Shown: positions 8,152 to 17,257, counted from the first letter of the stretch. The stretch is DNA of 64,000 nucleotides from Cytophagales bacterium (GCA_004292855.1 RDXN01000033.1:62001-126000), one strand, 5' to 3'. Numbers and translations: made by a program. The notes: generated by a model from the letters alone, not told the origin.

Positions 8152-8537
8152 AAGAGATGGAAAATCAATTCGATACCTCTGGTGTCAACGATGTGTTGAT
8201 GGCGGGCGACAAGGCCAAAGGCGGACGGCCTTATTTTTTCAATGACCCGTCGGTGGAGCGTGTGCTGAACATCGCGATGGCCGTAGCAACCGAGGTGGCC
8301 GTAGTGCGCGAACGCATCGATACCATTGAGCGGCTCCTCGAAGCAAAGGGCCTCTTGAATCGGGCTGAGATTGAAGCTTTTGTGCCGACCGACGAGCAGG
8401 CCGAGGAGCGTCAACTCTGGCACGCCCGGTATGCCGCCCGAATCCTGCGTATTGTGCAGCAGGAACTCGACGCGCTTGCCCGGCCCGAAAACAATACGGA
8501 CATGCATCAGATTGCGGATGAGATAAACGAGATGTGA
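8148..8537 (+). CDS. Small conserved-looking protein of unknown function
   Basis: A 129-residue protein starting at ATG 8148, which overlaps the methyltransferase stop as ATGA; the longer frame from TTG 8121 would run into that gene. It is not recognised. The middle (VERVLNIAMAVATEVAVVRERIDTIERLLEAKG) and the end look strongly helical, possibly a short coiled coil. The N-terminal part contains GGRPYFFND. There is no signal peptide or membrane segment. Tight coupling to the methyltransferase and to the SnoaL-like gene (TGATG overlap) suggests a partner or small subunit of the same pathway. Confidence 0.6.
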   Translation: MKEMENQFDTSGVNDVLMAGDKAKGGRPYFFNDPSVERVLNIAMAVATEVAVVRERIDTIERLLEAKGLLNRAEIEAFVPTDEQAEERQLWHARYAARILRIVQQELDALARPENNTDMHQIADEINEM

Positions 8538-8974
8538 TGACGCCTGTTGAGACCATCAATGCCTTCTACGCGGCCATAACGGCCAAAAATGCCCCCCTGA
8601 TCGGGACGTTCTATGTGCAGGATGAGGACACCTACGTGATTCTGGAAGGTCCCCGGCTGGCAACAAAGGGGTTCTCCAAAATCCAGAAAGGCTGGTATGA
8701 TTTCTGCGATTCGGCCCTTGCGCTGGCGGGTATCGACTGGCTGGAAGGCCCGTTTGTAGAGGCCAGTACCGACATGGCCTGGATCGGGGGCATTGTCCGG
8801 TTGCGGGTATCGCTGAAGGGAAAGAACGGTCCGGCGCACCGGTTTGAACAAACCTTCCGGGCCACGTTTGTGCTACGCCAACACGAGGGAGCCTGGCGCA
8901 TCCGGCACGAACATGTATCCGGTGCCCTCGCCGACCCCTACGGCATGGGCGACTGGCTGAAACCAAGTTCCTAA
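8537..8974 (+). CDS. SnoaL/NTF2-like protein
   Basis: A 145-residue NTF2-like fold protein starting at ATG 8537, which overlaps the previous stop (TGATG). The typical first helix is seen in TPVETINAFYAAITAKNAPLI, followed by alternating strands and a final W-R-I-R-H-E-H-V-S strand, as in SnoaL and DUF4440 proteins. The conical cavity of this fold hosts isomerases, cyclases, dehydratases and hydroxylases, so it may process or bind an intermediate of the cluster. No specific activity can be given. Confidence 0.75.
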   Translation: MTPVETINAFYAAITAKNAPLIGTFYVQDEDTYVILEGPRLATKGFSKIQKGWYDFCDSALALAGIDWLEGPFVEASTDMAWIGGIVRLRVSLKGKNGPAHRFEQTFRATFVLRQHEGAWRIRHEHVSGALADPYGMGDWLKPSS

Positions 8975-8986
8975 ATCATCAGAACC

Positions 8987-10120
8987 ATGAGACGATTTTT
9001 ACATCCAACTTTCCTGAAATATGTTGCCTTGTTAGCGCCCCTCTGGGGGGGTGGGGGGCTTTTGGCCCAACAACTGCCCGACACGGGGATCAGTGGCCTG
9101 TATGAGGTGGTTCATGCCGTGAAAGACGCCCGGTTTGCCATCAAATACTTTGGGGAATATGGCTTTCGGGTGATCGACTCGTCGGCGGTGTCGGCGGCTG
9201 ATGCGCAACGGATGTATGGTGTGAATTCGGGTTTGAAAACGTACCGGATGCAGAACGGCGAAATTGATAGTCACGGATTGTTGCGGTTGTGGGTTTGGGA
9301 CAAACCCTTGGGCGAGGGCGTGGGCTACGGCGTTCCCGAAACCATTGGGCAGCGCATGGCCGTCATGAAAACCAACGACATTGTCCGGCTTTTCGACATC
9401 TACAGCAACCTCCGCGACTTAAAGCAACTTTGGCTTCCCACCGAACCCATCGCCGACGATTTGTTCGGCCTGAACAAGCCCGACCAAATTAGCTTCTTTA
9501 AGCGGCCCGTACTGGTGCGCGAAAACGCGGTTTATGGTGAGTTTTTTACCCACGTGTTCTTCCAGCGATATGGCTACGAAATTCCTGGCTACGGTACTAT
9601 TGGCCCCAGTACCCCGCTGAAAACGAGCGAGTTCACACACCACGATTTTATTATCAACGCCCCGTCGCTGGACGTGATAAGCTACCTTTCTACGGTATTG
9701 GGGCTGAAATCGGAGGGGCCGCCTGAGATCAATGGCGACTGGCAAAAGGGACCGAAGAAAGTGTTTATGATGGACACCGGCTACACGCATTGGTATCAGG
9801 GGTTTGTGTCGCCCAACAACATTTGCGGCAAGCTGAAATTCTTTATTCCGCGTGGGCAAAAACCCGACCGTTCGGCGCATCAGCGCGTGGGCGAGCTAGG
9901 TATGACCCTGCACACCTTTCACACATCCAAACTGGATATGGTCTATGGTTTAGTGAAACAGGACAACCGCCTGACGGCCACGGCCATCCAGAAAAACGAA
10001 CTCGCGGAACGCTGTTTTAACTTTCGCGACTCGGCAGGGGTGAGCTGGCAGATTATTGAAAAGATGAGCACGAAAAATAAGCCCGTTACCAAGTTGGAAT
10101 TTACGTCAACCAACAACTAG
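8987..10120 (+). CDS. Exported VOC (glyoxalase/dioxygenase fold) protein
   Basis: A 377-residue protein with two likely vicinal-oxygen-chelate modules: ISGLYEVVHAVKDARFAIKY near residue 35 and a second beginning around KTSEFTHHDFIINAPSLDV near residue 212. These give the paired beta-alpha-beta units of glyoxalase/extradiol-dioxygenase folds, and His and Glu candidates for a metal site are present. The first about 28 residues are a hydrophobic leader ending AQQ, implying export, which is unusual for this fold. The leader contains a G-rich stretch (APLWGGGG) coded by a run of G. It follows the SnoaL-like gene by 12 bases. Confidence 0.7.
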   Translation: MRRFLHPTFLKYVALLAPLWGGGGLLAQQLPDTGISGLYEVVHAVKDARFAIKYFGEYGFRVIDSSAVSAADAQRMYGVNSGLKTYRMQNGEIDSHGLLRLWVWDKPLGEGVGYGVPETIGQRMAVMKTNDIVRLFDIYSNLRDLKQLWLPTEPIADDLFGLNKPDQISFFKRPVLVRENAVYGEFFTHVFFQRYGYEIPGYGTIGPSTPLKTSEFTHHDFIINAPSLDVISYLSTVLGLKSEGPPEINGDWQKGPKKVFMMDTGYTHWYQGFVSPNNICGKLKFFIPRGQKPDRSAHQRVGELGMTLHTFHTSKLDMVYGLVKQDNRLTATAIQKNELAERCFNFRDSAGVSWQIIEKMSTKNKPVTKLEFTSTNN

Positions 10121-10218
10121 TTTATCCAAACAGTCGGACAACCTGTTGGTTCGATAGTTACCGTGTGCCGGGTAGAACAGACGCGGATCTACTTACCATT
10201 TTAAACCGTTATGGTGCT

Positions 10219-10734
10219 ATGATAGGAAAACGAGTCGAAGAATCGCTGGTGTTGCGGCTGATTACCCTGGGAGATCGGTTAAAGCGTCGGCGCGATATAT
10301 TGAGCCAGAATCTGGGCATCTCCACCCAACAGTGGCTGCTCATGCTTCACCTCGCCCACGACCCCAATCTTACATCGCCCAATCAAACCGCCGACGACCG
10401 CGAACCGCTGCTAGCTTCTGAACTGGCCGATGCCCTGAACGTGTCGCGTCCCAACATCACCAACATGATTAATAGCCTGTTAGACAAGGGATTAGTAGAG
10501 CAGGTAGAGGACGAGTTCGACAAGCGTCGGAAGCGGTTAACCCTGAGTCAGCAGGGGCACGAGTTATTGGAACAGTTGCAGCCGCAGCGGGAATTACTGA
10601 ACTCCACCTTGTTTGAGAAATACACGAAAGAAGAAAAAGAGGCCTTTTTGCGGTTTGCCGAGCAATGTCTGCTCACCCTGGAAGAGCAACTGCCGCAACA
10701 CATCCGGCAAACCGAACTCGTAGAAATGCTCTAA
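10219..10734 (+). CDS. MarR-family transcriptional regulator
   Basis: Winged-helix regulator of 171 residues from ATG 10219; a GTG at 10165 would add 18 residues. The MarR core is clear: ASELADALNVSRPNITNMINSLLDKGLVEQ is the recognition-helix region and EDEFDKRRKRLTLSQQG the wing, flanked by dimerisation helices. MarR proteins usually repress nearby genes and release DNA on binding a phenolic or other small ligand. It is the last gene on this strand in the unexplained cluster, about 100 bases after the VOC gene, and is the obvious candidate controller. No operator was identified. Confidence 0.85.
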   Translation: MIGKRVEESLVLRLITLGDRLKRRRDILSQNLGISTQQWLLMLHLAHDPNLTSPNQTADDREPLLASELADALNVSRPNITNMINSLLDKGLVEQVEDEFDKRRKRLTLSQQGHELLEQLQPQRELLNSTLFEKYTKEEKEAFLRFAEQCLLTLEEQLPQHIRQTELVEML

Positions 10735-10743
10735 GTGAACACG

Positions 10744-11931
10744 TTACAGAGTATCGAAGGGGCTTTGCAACGTCCGAACTTTATCAATCGAGACGTGTGT
10801 GTAGCGCACGGTTGTTGTGATGCTTTCGTGCCCAAGCAACTCCTGAACATACCGAACGTCGGTGCCCGATTCGAGCAGATGCGTGGCAAAACTGTGGCGT
10901 AGGTTGTGAATGCCTCCCCGTTTTTTGATGCCCGCAAACCGCACCGACTCACTATAAACCTGCTGGATCGTACGCCGATTGAGTTGACCGCACGTCTCGG
11001 CGTTCTCAAACATAAATAATTGGGGTGGTCCTTCCCGACGGGCATACTGAGCCATATAGTGCTTGAGCACCTTTTCGAGCTTCTCCGAAAACATCACCAC
11101 GCGGTCTTTGCGGCCCTTCCCGCTCCGAACGGTAATAACCCGACGAACCCGGTCGAGGTCGGCCAGGCGCAGGTTTATGACTTCCTCAAGGCGCAAGCCG
11201 GTGGCGTACACCAGTTGAAAAACTGTGCGGTATTTAAAGCTGGTTGTAGCGTTAAAAATAGCCTTCACCTCGTCGGAACTGTAGACCGTGGGCAGCTTGT
11301 GGGCCTGACGCGGCATCCCGATATCGTAAAACATCCGCTCGCGTTTGAGCACTTTCTCGCAATAAAATTTCCAGGCGTTGACATGGACGTTCACCGTGGA
11401 ACTGCCCAGTTTTCTGACATCGACCAGGAACAATAAATAGGCTTTGTAATCGACAATGGACAGATCTTCAATGGGTTGCGGATCAATATGGACGATGAGC
11501 GCGATGAGGGCCTGCTTATAATTTCGGAGCGTTTTGTAACTGTAAAAGCCGGTACGCAACGCGTTGGTGAGCGCGATGATAGCCGGGTGTTGGTTGTAGT
11601 CGGAGCGGGCGGGCAAGTGCCGAAACGATTGGACAACGGGCATTTTACCAGTCGGTGGCCACGGTGGATTGGTAGCTTCTTCTACTTCTACAGGGGTTGC
11701 AGCAGGTTTGTGGTGGCGTACAATGGCCTCATCGAACCGGCAGTGCTCGCGCCCGAATAACCGCCCCAACTGCACCAGCGACTCGCGGGTATTGGGCACG
11801 AGCCAGCCTTTGCGCGACCGGCTGAACCGCCGACCCGGAACCTCCTTGATGAGATCGTTGCCGAAGGGGTCTTCGGGAAAGTACACGCCGAGCATGGTGG
11901 GGTCGCGCTCGTCGATCTGAATGGTAACCAT
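10744..11931 (-). CDS. Tyrosine recombinase with HARP-like N-terminal extension
   Basis: A 395-residue XerC/D-type tyrosine recombinase. The catalytic set looks complete: Arg in ATGLRLEEVINL, Lys in GKGRKDR, H-x-x-R in HNLRHSFATHLL, His in LLGHESITTTVRYTH and its Tyr. The core-binding domain (SYKTLRNYKQALIALI) lies at about residues 120-210. The first about 60 residues are extra; GVYFPEDPFGNDLIKEV and PGRRFSRSRKGWLVPNT resemble the HARP module of SMARCAL1-type helicases. No attachment sites, transposition genes or phage genes flank it, so it may be a lone recombinase, perhaps acting on inverted DNA segments elsewhere. It is divergent from dtd. Confidence 0.88.
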   Translation of the reverse strand: MVTIQIDERDPTMLGVYFPEDPFGNDLIKEVPGRRFSRSRKGWLVPNTRESLVQLGRLFGREHCRFDEAIVRHHKPAATPVEVEEATNPPWPPTGKMPVVQSFRHLPARSDYNQHPAIIALTNALRTGFYSYKTLRNYKQALIALIVHIDPQPIEDLSIVDYKAYLLFLVDVRKLGSSTVNVHVNAWKFYCEKVLKRERMFYDIGMPRQAHKLPTVYSSDEVKAIFNATTSFKYRTVFQLVYATGLRLEEVINLRLADLDRVRRVITVRSGKGRKDRVVMFSEKLEKVLKHYMAQYARREGPPQLFMFENAETCGQLNRRTIQQVYSESVRFAGIKKRGGIHNLRHSFATHLLESGTDVRYVQELLGHESITTTVRYTHVSIDKVRTLQSPFDTL

Positions 11932-11995
11932 GCGGCAAGATACAAAATCCGCTCAATCTGTGCCATTCGCTTAACATTCACCTTTATCTTGCGCC

Positions 11996-12448
11996 ATGAT
12001 TGCTGTGATTCAACGTGTTTCGGAAGCCTCCGTGACCATCGGCGGGGTGGTGCGGGGCCAGATAAAAACCGGGTTTATGGTGTTGTTGGGTGTTACGCAC
12101 ACCGACACCCCGGAGGATGTAGAGTGGTTAAGTAAGAAGATCGTGGGCATGCGCGTGTTCAACGACGCCGACGAAAAAATGAACCTCGACTTGGCCGCTG
12201 TGAGCGGAAGCGTCTTGTTAATCAGCCAGTTTACGCTGCACGCCAGCACAAAAAAAGGGAATCGGCCCGGTTTCACTGAAGCTGCCCGCCCGGAGGTAGC
12301 CATCCCGCTTTACGAACGCATGATTGCCCAACTCACTGCCGATTTAGGCCACTCAATTCAGACGGGCGAGTTCGGGGCCGACATGAAGGTAGCTCTGGTA
12401 AACGACGGCCCCGTTACGATTGTGATCGATACGAAGAATAAGCAATGA
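11996..12448 (+). CDS. dtd: D-aminoacyl-tRNA deacylase
   Basis: Dtd hydrolyses D-amino acids (and glycine mischarged on tRNA-Ala) from tRNA, protecting translation in the cytoplasm. The 150-residue length is standard. The start MIAVIQRVSEASVTIGG, the SQFTLHA motif and the C-terminal NDGPVTI carry the family signature; NRPGFTEAARPE is also typical. The ATG at 11996 follows a TATCTTGC that resembles a Bacteroidota minus-7 box very close to the start. The stop overlaps the deformylase start by four bases (ATGA), so both are translated together. Confidence 0.96.
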   Translation: MIAVIQRVSEASVTIGGVVRGQIKTGFMVLLGVTHTDTPEDVEWLSKKIVGMRVFNDADEKMNLDLAAVSGSVLLISQFTLHASTKKGNRPGFTEAARPEVAIPLYERMIAQLTADLGHSIQTGEFGADMKVALVNDGPVTIVIDTKNKQ

Positions 12449-12945
12449 AAACCCTCTCTGATCTACTTTTACTAGGCGACCCACGCCTGTACGAGACCTG
12501 CGAGCCGGTCCGGCCCGATGAACTCCCGCTCGTGGCGGGTTGGGTGGCCGATCTGCACAACGTTATGGAGGAGATTCGGGCTAAGTACAACTTCGGGCGG
12601 GCCATTGCGGCCCCACAGTTGGGCATCATGAAGCGATTGATTTACATGAACATTGCCCCGCCCGCAGGCACCGGCCCAGTAGTGTTTATCAACCCTGTGC
12701 TCGAAAACCTGAGCGACGAACAGTTTGAACTCTGGGACGATTGTATGAGTTTTCCGAATCTGCTCGTGCGCATTCGGCGACACAAATCGCTCACGATCAA
12801 CTATCTGGATCAGAATTGGCAACCCCAGTCGTGGACGATGACCGACGACCTTTCCGAACTTCTGCAACACGAATACGACCATCTCGACGGCATTCTCTGC
12901 ACCATGCGGGCCATTGACGACAAATCGTTTCGGTGGCGGGGTTAA
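12445..12945 (+). CDS. Peptide deformylase family protein
   Basis: A 166-residue member of the peptide deformylase family, metal hydrolases that remove the N-formyl group from new proteins. Motif 1 GRAIAAPQLG and motif 3 LLQHEYDHLDGIL are intact. Motif 2 reads DDCMSFP instead of the usual EGCLSxP, keeping the metal-binding Cys but changing its neighbours. This variant may be a second, specialised deformylase. Start ATG 12445 overlaps dtd, a coupling that fits two translation quality-control functions. Confidence 0.87.
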   Translation: MKTLSDLLLLGDPRLYETCEPVRPDELPLVAGWVADLHNVMEEIRAKYNFGRAIAAPQLGIMKRLIYMNIAPPAGTGPVVFINPVLENLSDEQFELWDDCMSFPNLLVRIRRHKSLTINYLDQNWQPQSWTMTDDLSELLQHEYDHLDGILCTMRAIDDKSFRWRG

Positions 12946-12946
12946 T

Positions 12947-13036
12947 GGTTGACTGGTTGACTGGTTAATTGGTTGATAACGAGTAATTAAATCATTCTAC
13001 CAGTCAACAGTCAGTCGACGAATCAACCAGTGAACC
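12947..13036. repeat. Intergenic inverted repeat of GGTTGACT words
   Basis: The gap after the deformylase gene begins with repeated GGTTGACT units (about 12947-12976) and ends with their complements (about 12999-13036). The best exact pairing is ten bases, 12948-12957 with 12999-13008; the rest is imperfect. It is another member of the word-repeat hairpin family. Confidence 0.7.
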
Positions 13037-13052
13037 AAGCAACTAGCAAACT

Positions 13053-13673
13053 ATGAGAAACGTAGCTATTTTACTGTTTAACGAGATTGAAGTACTCGAC
13101 TTTGCCGGGCCGTTTGAGGTGTTCGGCGTGACGGGTCGGCAGAGCGGGCAGACGCGGTTCGGGGAGCCGCCGTTTCGGGTGTTTACCGTGGCCGAACGCG
13201 GGCCAGTCTATGCCCGTAACGGTCTGTGCATCACGCCTACGTACTTGCTCGACGATCACCCGCAGGCCGACGTGCTGGTGATTCCGGGCGGGGGCGGCAT
13301 TCACCCCGACGGGACGCGCTACGGGTCCCGTCGCGAGATGAACAACCCCGCCGTGCTGAACTGGGTAAAACGGCAGGCCGAACAGGCCGAGATTGTGCTG
13401 TCGGTTTGCACGGGGTCGATGATTTTGGGGCGGGCCGGACTGCTCGATGGGCTGGCCGCAACCACCCACTACAAGGCCCTGGAGGGTATGCGCGAAGCCG
13501 CCCCCAACACGGAGCTGCGCCCTACGGAACGCTGGGTTGATAACGGTAAAATCATCACCTCGGCGGGTATATCGGCGGGTATCGACGCGTCGTTGTACGT
13601 GGTAAGCAGGCTCCACGGCCCCGACGAAGCCACCGAAACCGCCCGCTATATGCAGTATGATTATTGGGCCTGA
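13053..13673 (+). CDS. DJ-1/PfpI family protein, isonitrile-hydratase-like
   Basis: A 206-residue DJ-1/PfpI-superfamily protein with the class I glutamine-amidotransferase-like fold. The nucleophile-elbow Cys is in SVCTGSMILG, followed by AGLLDGLAATTHYKAL. LDFAGPFEVFGV at the N-terminus and TSAGISAGIDASLYVV near the end match the isocyanide-hydratase and AraC-sensor-domain branch. No DNA-binding domain is attached, so it is an enzyme or stress protein rather than a GlxA-type regulator. A methyltransferase gene follows 21 bases later. Confidence 0.85.
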   Translation: MRNVAILLFNEIEVLDFAGPFEVFGVTGRQSGQTRFGEPPFRVFTVAERGPVYARNGLCITPTYLLDDHPQADVLVIPGGGGIHPDGTRYGSRREMNNPAVLNWVKRQAEQAEIVLSVCTGSMILGRAGLLDGLAATTHYKALEGMREAAPNTELRPTERWVDNGKIITSAGISAGIDASLYVVSRLHGPDEATETARYMQYDYWA

Positions 13674-13678
13674 TGCCC

Positions 13679-13686
13679 TACTTTTG
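13679..13686 (+). promoter_or_regulatory. Candidate minus-7 promoter box TACTTTTG
   Basis: An exact match to the Bacteroidota minus-7 consensus TAnnTTTG lies between the PfpI stop and the O-methyltransferase ATG, eight bases before that start. No good minus-33 TTTG was found at the right distance, so support is limited. Confidence 0.35.
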
Positions 13687-13694
13687 AGGTATCT

Positions 13695-14336
13695 ATGGAT
13701 TTTTTACCCCCCGATCTGACCGCTTACGCCGATGCACACACCTCGCCTGAGAGCGACGAGCTTCGTCGGCTGAGTCGCGAAACGCACGCCAAAGTGTTGT
13801 ATGCCCGCATGTTGTCGGGGCACGGGCAGGGGCGGTTGTTGTCGATGCTGTCGCACATGATTCGTCCCCGGCGGATACTCGAAATTGGCACCTACACTGG
13901 CTATTCGGCTATTTGTCTGGCTGAGGGTCTTACTGACGATGGCCTGCTGATTACGCTCGATAAAAACGAAGAACTCGAAACGATAGCCCGCACGGCCTGG
14001 AACCAAACGCCCTACGCACATCAGATTGACCTCCGCCTGGGTAATGCCATCGAGTTGATTCCGGGTATTGACGAGGTGTTCGATCTGGTATTTATCGACG
14101 CCGACAAGCAGAACTACGGCCGGTATTTCGATCTGGTGATCGACAAAGTACGACCGGGCGGGTTTCTGCTGGCCGACAATGTGTTGTGGAGCGGTAAAGT
14201 AGTGGAACCCGTGAAACCGTCGGACCGCGACACGCAGGCGGTGCTGGCCTTCAACGCGAAAATACAGGCCGACGAACGCGTCGAGAATGTGCTTCTACCC
14301 GTCCGCGACGGAATAATGATGATTCGAAAACGTTAA
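13695..14336 (+). CDS. O-methyltransferase (CCoAOMT/catechol type)
   Basis: A 213-residue SAM-dependent O-methyltransferase. Motif I is ILEIGTYTGYSAICLAEGL, the metal-binding VFIDADKQNYGRYFD segment follows, and FLLADNVLWSGKV and the terminal MMIRKR match the family closely. Members methylate catechol-like hydroxyls with a divalent metal; the bacterial substrate is usually unknown. It lies just downstream of the PfpI gene and upstream of the lytic transglycosylase. Confidence 0.9.
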   Translation: MDFLPPDLTAYADAHTSPESDELRRLSRETHAKVLYARMLSGHGQGRLLSMLSHMIRPRRILEIGTYTGYSAICLAEGLTDDGLLITLDKNEELETIARTAWNQTPYAHQIDLRLGNAIELIPGIDEVFDLVFIDADKQNYGRYFDLVIDKVRPGGFLLADNVLWSGKVVEPVKPSDRDTQAVLAFNAKIQADERVENVLLPVRDGIMMIRKR

Positions 14337-14357
14337 CCCAACGAACGTACGTTGACT

Positions 14358-16691
14358 ATGAACAAAACCCTGACTTTGCTTTGCCTGCTGCTGACGCTGG
14401 TCGCTTATGCGCAGCCACCCGCCGTGCCCTCGGTGCCACCCCGGACCGAATTTGCCGGTATTTCGGTACAACTCGACGAAGCCGCCCGACGCATTATTCA
14501 GCAGGACATCAACGCCCTATATGCCAACCGGCAGTACTGGAACGCCAAGCTCGACCGGGTGGTGCTCTACTTCCCGATCATCGAGGCCATTTTAGCCGAC
14601 GAGGAGGTGCCCACCGACTTCAAATACCTGGCCGTGCAGGAAAGCTCGCTCACGCCCGATGCCACCTCGTCGTCGCAGGCGGTGGGGTTCTGGCAGTTTA
14701 AGCGCGAAACGGCCCTGATCAACGGGATGCGCGTAGACGAGGAGGTTGATGAACGCCGGAGCATCACTGGGTCGACAAAGGGGGCGGCTTTGTACCTCAA
14801 AAAGAGCAACACGCAGTTCAACAACTGGGTGTCATCGCTGTATTCGTTTTATTTGGGGCCCACGGGCGTCAACAAGTTGATACCGCCCGACTGGGCCTAT
14901 GCCAAAGAGATCTCGCTCGATGGCAACACCGACCGCTACGTGCTGCGATTCTTCGCCCACAAACTCGCCGTTGAAAACGCGCTGCCTTCATACCAAACGG
15001 CCAACCGGGCAGGTGGCACAACCGTTGCGCTGGTTGAATATCCTAACGGGCGCGGCAAAACGGTCGCCCAAATCGTGGCCGATCTGGGTGCGCAGGGTGT
15101 GCAGGTGACTGCCGAAGACTTACAGACTTACAACCGCTGGATTCTGGCCGGAAACGTGCCCGCCGATAAAGCCTACACGGTGCTGATTCCGGTGCAGAGC
15201 AACCTCATCAACGACGTGCGCGGACGGATTGTGGCCGTTTCCGATAAGAAAACCCCCGACTTCATGCAGAACGACGTGGGCTTTCCGGTACTGAAAAAAG
15301 TGACGCTTGGCGTTCGGAACGAGACCGACCCAATCCTGTACGAGGTCAACGGGTTGCCCGGTATTCAGGCGCAGGCGGGCGACGATGCCGGTTCGCTGGC
15401 GCGAAAAGCCCGCATTAGCTATTCAAGCTTTTTGCGGTATAACGATATGTCGGAGAAAACGAAGGTCGTTCCCGGCGAGGTGTATTATCTGGCCAAGAAG
15501 CGCAAAAAAGCCCTGGTACCGTTCCACACCACCCGCGATAGCGAGAGTGCCCGCAGCATTTCGCAACGGTATGGCATCCGACTGAAGAATCTATTGAAGT
15601 ACAATCGGATGGATCGGGTTCAAAAACTACAGGTGGGCCGCGTGATGTGGTTGCGCGAACGTCGGCCCCGCAAACGTCCGGTCGAGATCATTAACGTGCC
15701 AACGCCACCCGTGTACGATAACACGCCGACCACCCCCTCGACCCGCCCAACCGACGTGGCGACCACCACCGACCCCGGCAACATGACCCCCACCCGGCCC
15801 GCCAACAGCGAGAACGTGCCGCGTAACTCGTCGGAGCGGAAACGATACACACCCAAGTTTGGGGGTGAGGAGGTGCCAACCACCACCACCACTCCACCCC
15901 CCGCATCGACCCCGGACCCGGTTGCAACAAACGTTCCCGACCGCACAAGAACAACACCAACACGCACAACGCCACCCCCCGCGCCTGCCCCAACCACAGG
16001 AAGCAGCAACGGCACCACCCGGACCGTGACGGTGAAACCGGCCAACCCAATCTCGGAACCCGCCGACGATGACGATCTGCTGCCCTCGGTGCCGACCAAA
16101 ACGGCCAAACAGGGCGGTTTTGAGGTGACCACGGGCAACGAACCCGCGTCGCCCCCCGCAACCCGCCCGGCTCCAACTACGCGCCCTGCGAACCCGCCCG
16201 CGACCACGCGCAATGAACCAATTGCGAGTACGCCCAAACCGGCCCCGGCAACGCCCGCCCCAAAGCCAACGGCTCCGGCACCAAACCCATCTACTACCAA
16301 TCGGTCAGGTGGTAGCCGGACCATGACGCACGCCGTCGAAGCGGGGCAGACCTATTACAGCATTTCTAAACAGTATGGGGTTCAGATTGAGGATATTTTG
16401 GCCACCAACAGCCTGACGCTGGAAGACAAGTTGTCTGTTGGGCAGCAACTGACCGTGCGGAACGTGCCGAAAGGATTTCCGGTTGGCCGTGAGGTAAGCC
16501 CTTCGGGATCAACCCCGTCGGGGGCAGCGAGTGCGCCCAAGCCTGAGGTGATCTACCATACGGTGGAGAAAGGACAAACGATGTTCCGTATCTCGAAACT
16601 CTACAACGTGACCATCGAGCAGATTCAGCAGTGGAACGGCCTCACCGACGTAGCCGTTCAGGAAGGACAGAAGATCAAAATTGTCAAATGA
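14358..16691 (+). CDS. Secreted lytic transglycosylase with LysM domains (MltD-like)
   Basis: Cell-wall hydrolase of 777 residues from ATG 14358, with a signal peptide ending near AYAQ. The SLT domain spans about residues 60-200, with the catalytic Glu at about 95 in [13 protein letters not shown] and [10 protein letters not shown] after it. Two weak LysM-like segments follow around 330-430 ([34 protein letters not shown]). A Pro/Thr-rich low-complexity linker covers about 440-655, and two clear LysM repeats close the protein ([38 protein letters not shown]). It cleaves peptidoglycan glycan strands in the periplasm or outer-membrane face. The next gene overlaps its stop as ATGA. Confidence 0.92.
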   Translation: MNKTLTLLCLLLTLVAYAQPPAVPSVPPRTEFAGISVQLDEAARRIIQQDINALYANRQYWNAKLDRVVLYFPIIEAILADEEVPTDFKYLAVQESSLTPDATSSSQAVGFWQFKRETALINGMRVDEEVDERRSITGSTKGAALYLKKSNTQFNNWVSSLYSFYLGPTGVNKLIPPDWAYAKEISLDGNTDRYVLRFFAHKLAVENALPSYQTANRAGGTTVALVEYPNGRGKTVAQIVADLGAQGVQVTAEDLQTYNRWILAGNVPADKAYTVLIPVQSNLINDVRGRIVAVSDKKTPDFMQNDVGFPVLKKVTLGVRNETDPILYEVNGLPGIQAQAGDDAGSLARKARISYSSFLRYNDMSEKTKVVPGEVYYLAKKRKKALVPFHTTRDSESARSISQRYGIRLKNLLKYNRMDRVQKLQVGRVMWLRERRPRKRPVEIINVPTPPVYDNTPTTPSTRPTDVATTTDPGNMTPTRPANSENVPRNSSERKRYTPKFGGEEVPTTTTTPPPASTPDPVATNVPDRTRTTPTRTTPPPAPAPTTGSSNGTTRTVTVKPANPISEPADDDDLLPSVPTKTAKQGGFEVTTGNEPASPPATRPAPTTRPANPPATTRNEPIASTPKPAPATPAPKPTAPAPNPSTTNRSGGSRTMTHAVEAGQTYYSISKQYGVQIEDILATNSLTLEDKLSVGQQLTVRNVPKGFPVGREVSPSGSTPSGAASAPKPEVIYHTVEKGQTMFRISKLYNVTIEQIQQWNGLTDVAVQEGQKIKIVK

Positions 16692-17257
16692 TTCTCATCG
16701 ATAATACCGTCATCAGCGACGACGTGGCCGAAAAGTTTTTCGTATGCAACCTTGATAAGTGCAAGGGGGCCTGTTGCGTAGAGGGCGATTTGGGTGCCCC
16801 GCTCGAAGGCGACGAGATGCATATTCTGCAACGGATTTACCCGAAAATAAAACCGTATCTCTCGCCGGAGGGCATCGCGGCCATTGAGAAACAAGGTCTC
16901 TACGAACCCGATGGAGAGGGGGGCTTTGTAACGACCACCGTGGGCGGGCGCGAGTGCGTGTTTGCCACCTGGAACGAGCAGGGTATCCTGAAATGCGGCA
17001 TCGAAGCAGCTTACAACGACGGCAAAGTCGACTGGAAGAAACCCATTTCGTGCCATCTTTACCCTATCCGCGTTACGAAATACGAGCAATATCACGCCCT
17101 CAACTACGACAGGTGGCCTATTTGCAGCCCCGCCTGCGGCCTCGGGAAAGAGCTAAACGTGCCCGTGTATAAGTTTGTCCGCGAGGCCCTGATTCGGGCT
17201 TATGGCGAAGATTGGTACGCCGAACTCGAAAAAGAAGTAGCTGACCGGGGTTTGTAG
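16688..17257 (+). CDS. DUF3109 cysteine-rich protein
   Basis: A 189-residue protein starting at ATG 16688 inside the stop of the previous gene; the upstream extension of the frame is a shadow of that gene. It matches the DUF3109 family common in Bacteroidota. At least nine cysteines occur in conserved-looking settings ([31 protein letters not shown]), suggesting a bound metal or iron-sulfur centre, as in the related YkgJ zinc/iron-chelate group. The biochemical role is unknown. Confidence 0.85.
   Translation: MILIDNTVISDDVAEKFFVCNLDKCKGACCVEGDLGAPLEGDEMHILQRIYPKIKPYLSPEGIAAIEKQGLYEPDGEGGFVTTTVGGRECVFATWNEQGILKCGIEAAYNDGKVDWKKPISCHLYPIRVTKYEQYHALNYDRWPICSPACGLGKELNVPVYKFVREALIRAYGEDWYAELEKEVADRGL

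Noticed and set aside
9034-9062. G-run in the leader of the VOC gene as another repeat insertion
   Set aside because: Too short and without a clear inverted copy to claim as a repeat.
10744-11931. Prophage or integrative element at the tyrosine recombinase
   Set aside because: No excisionase, structural, transfer or attachment-site features were seen on either side.
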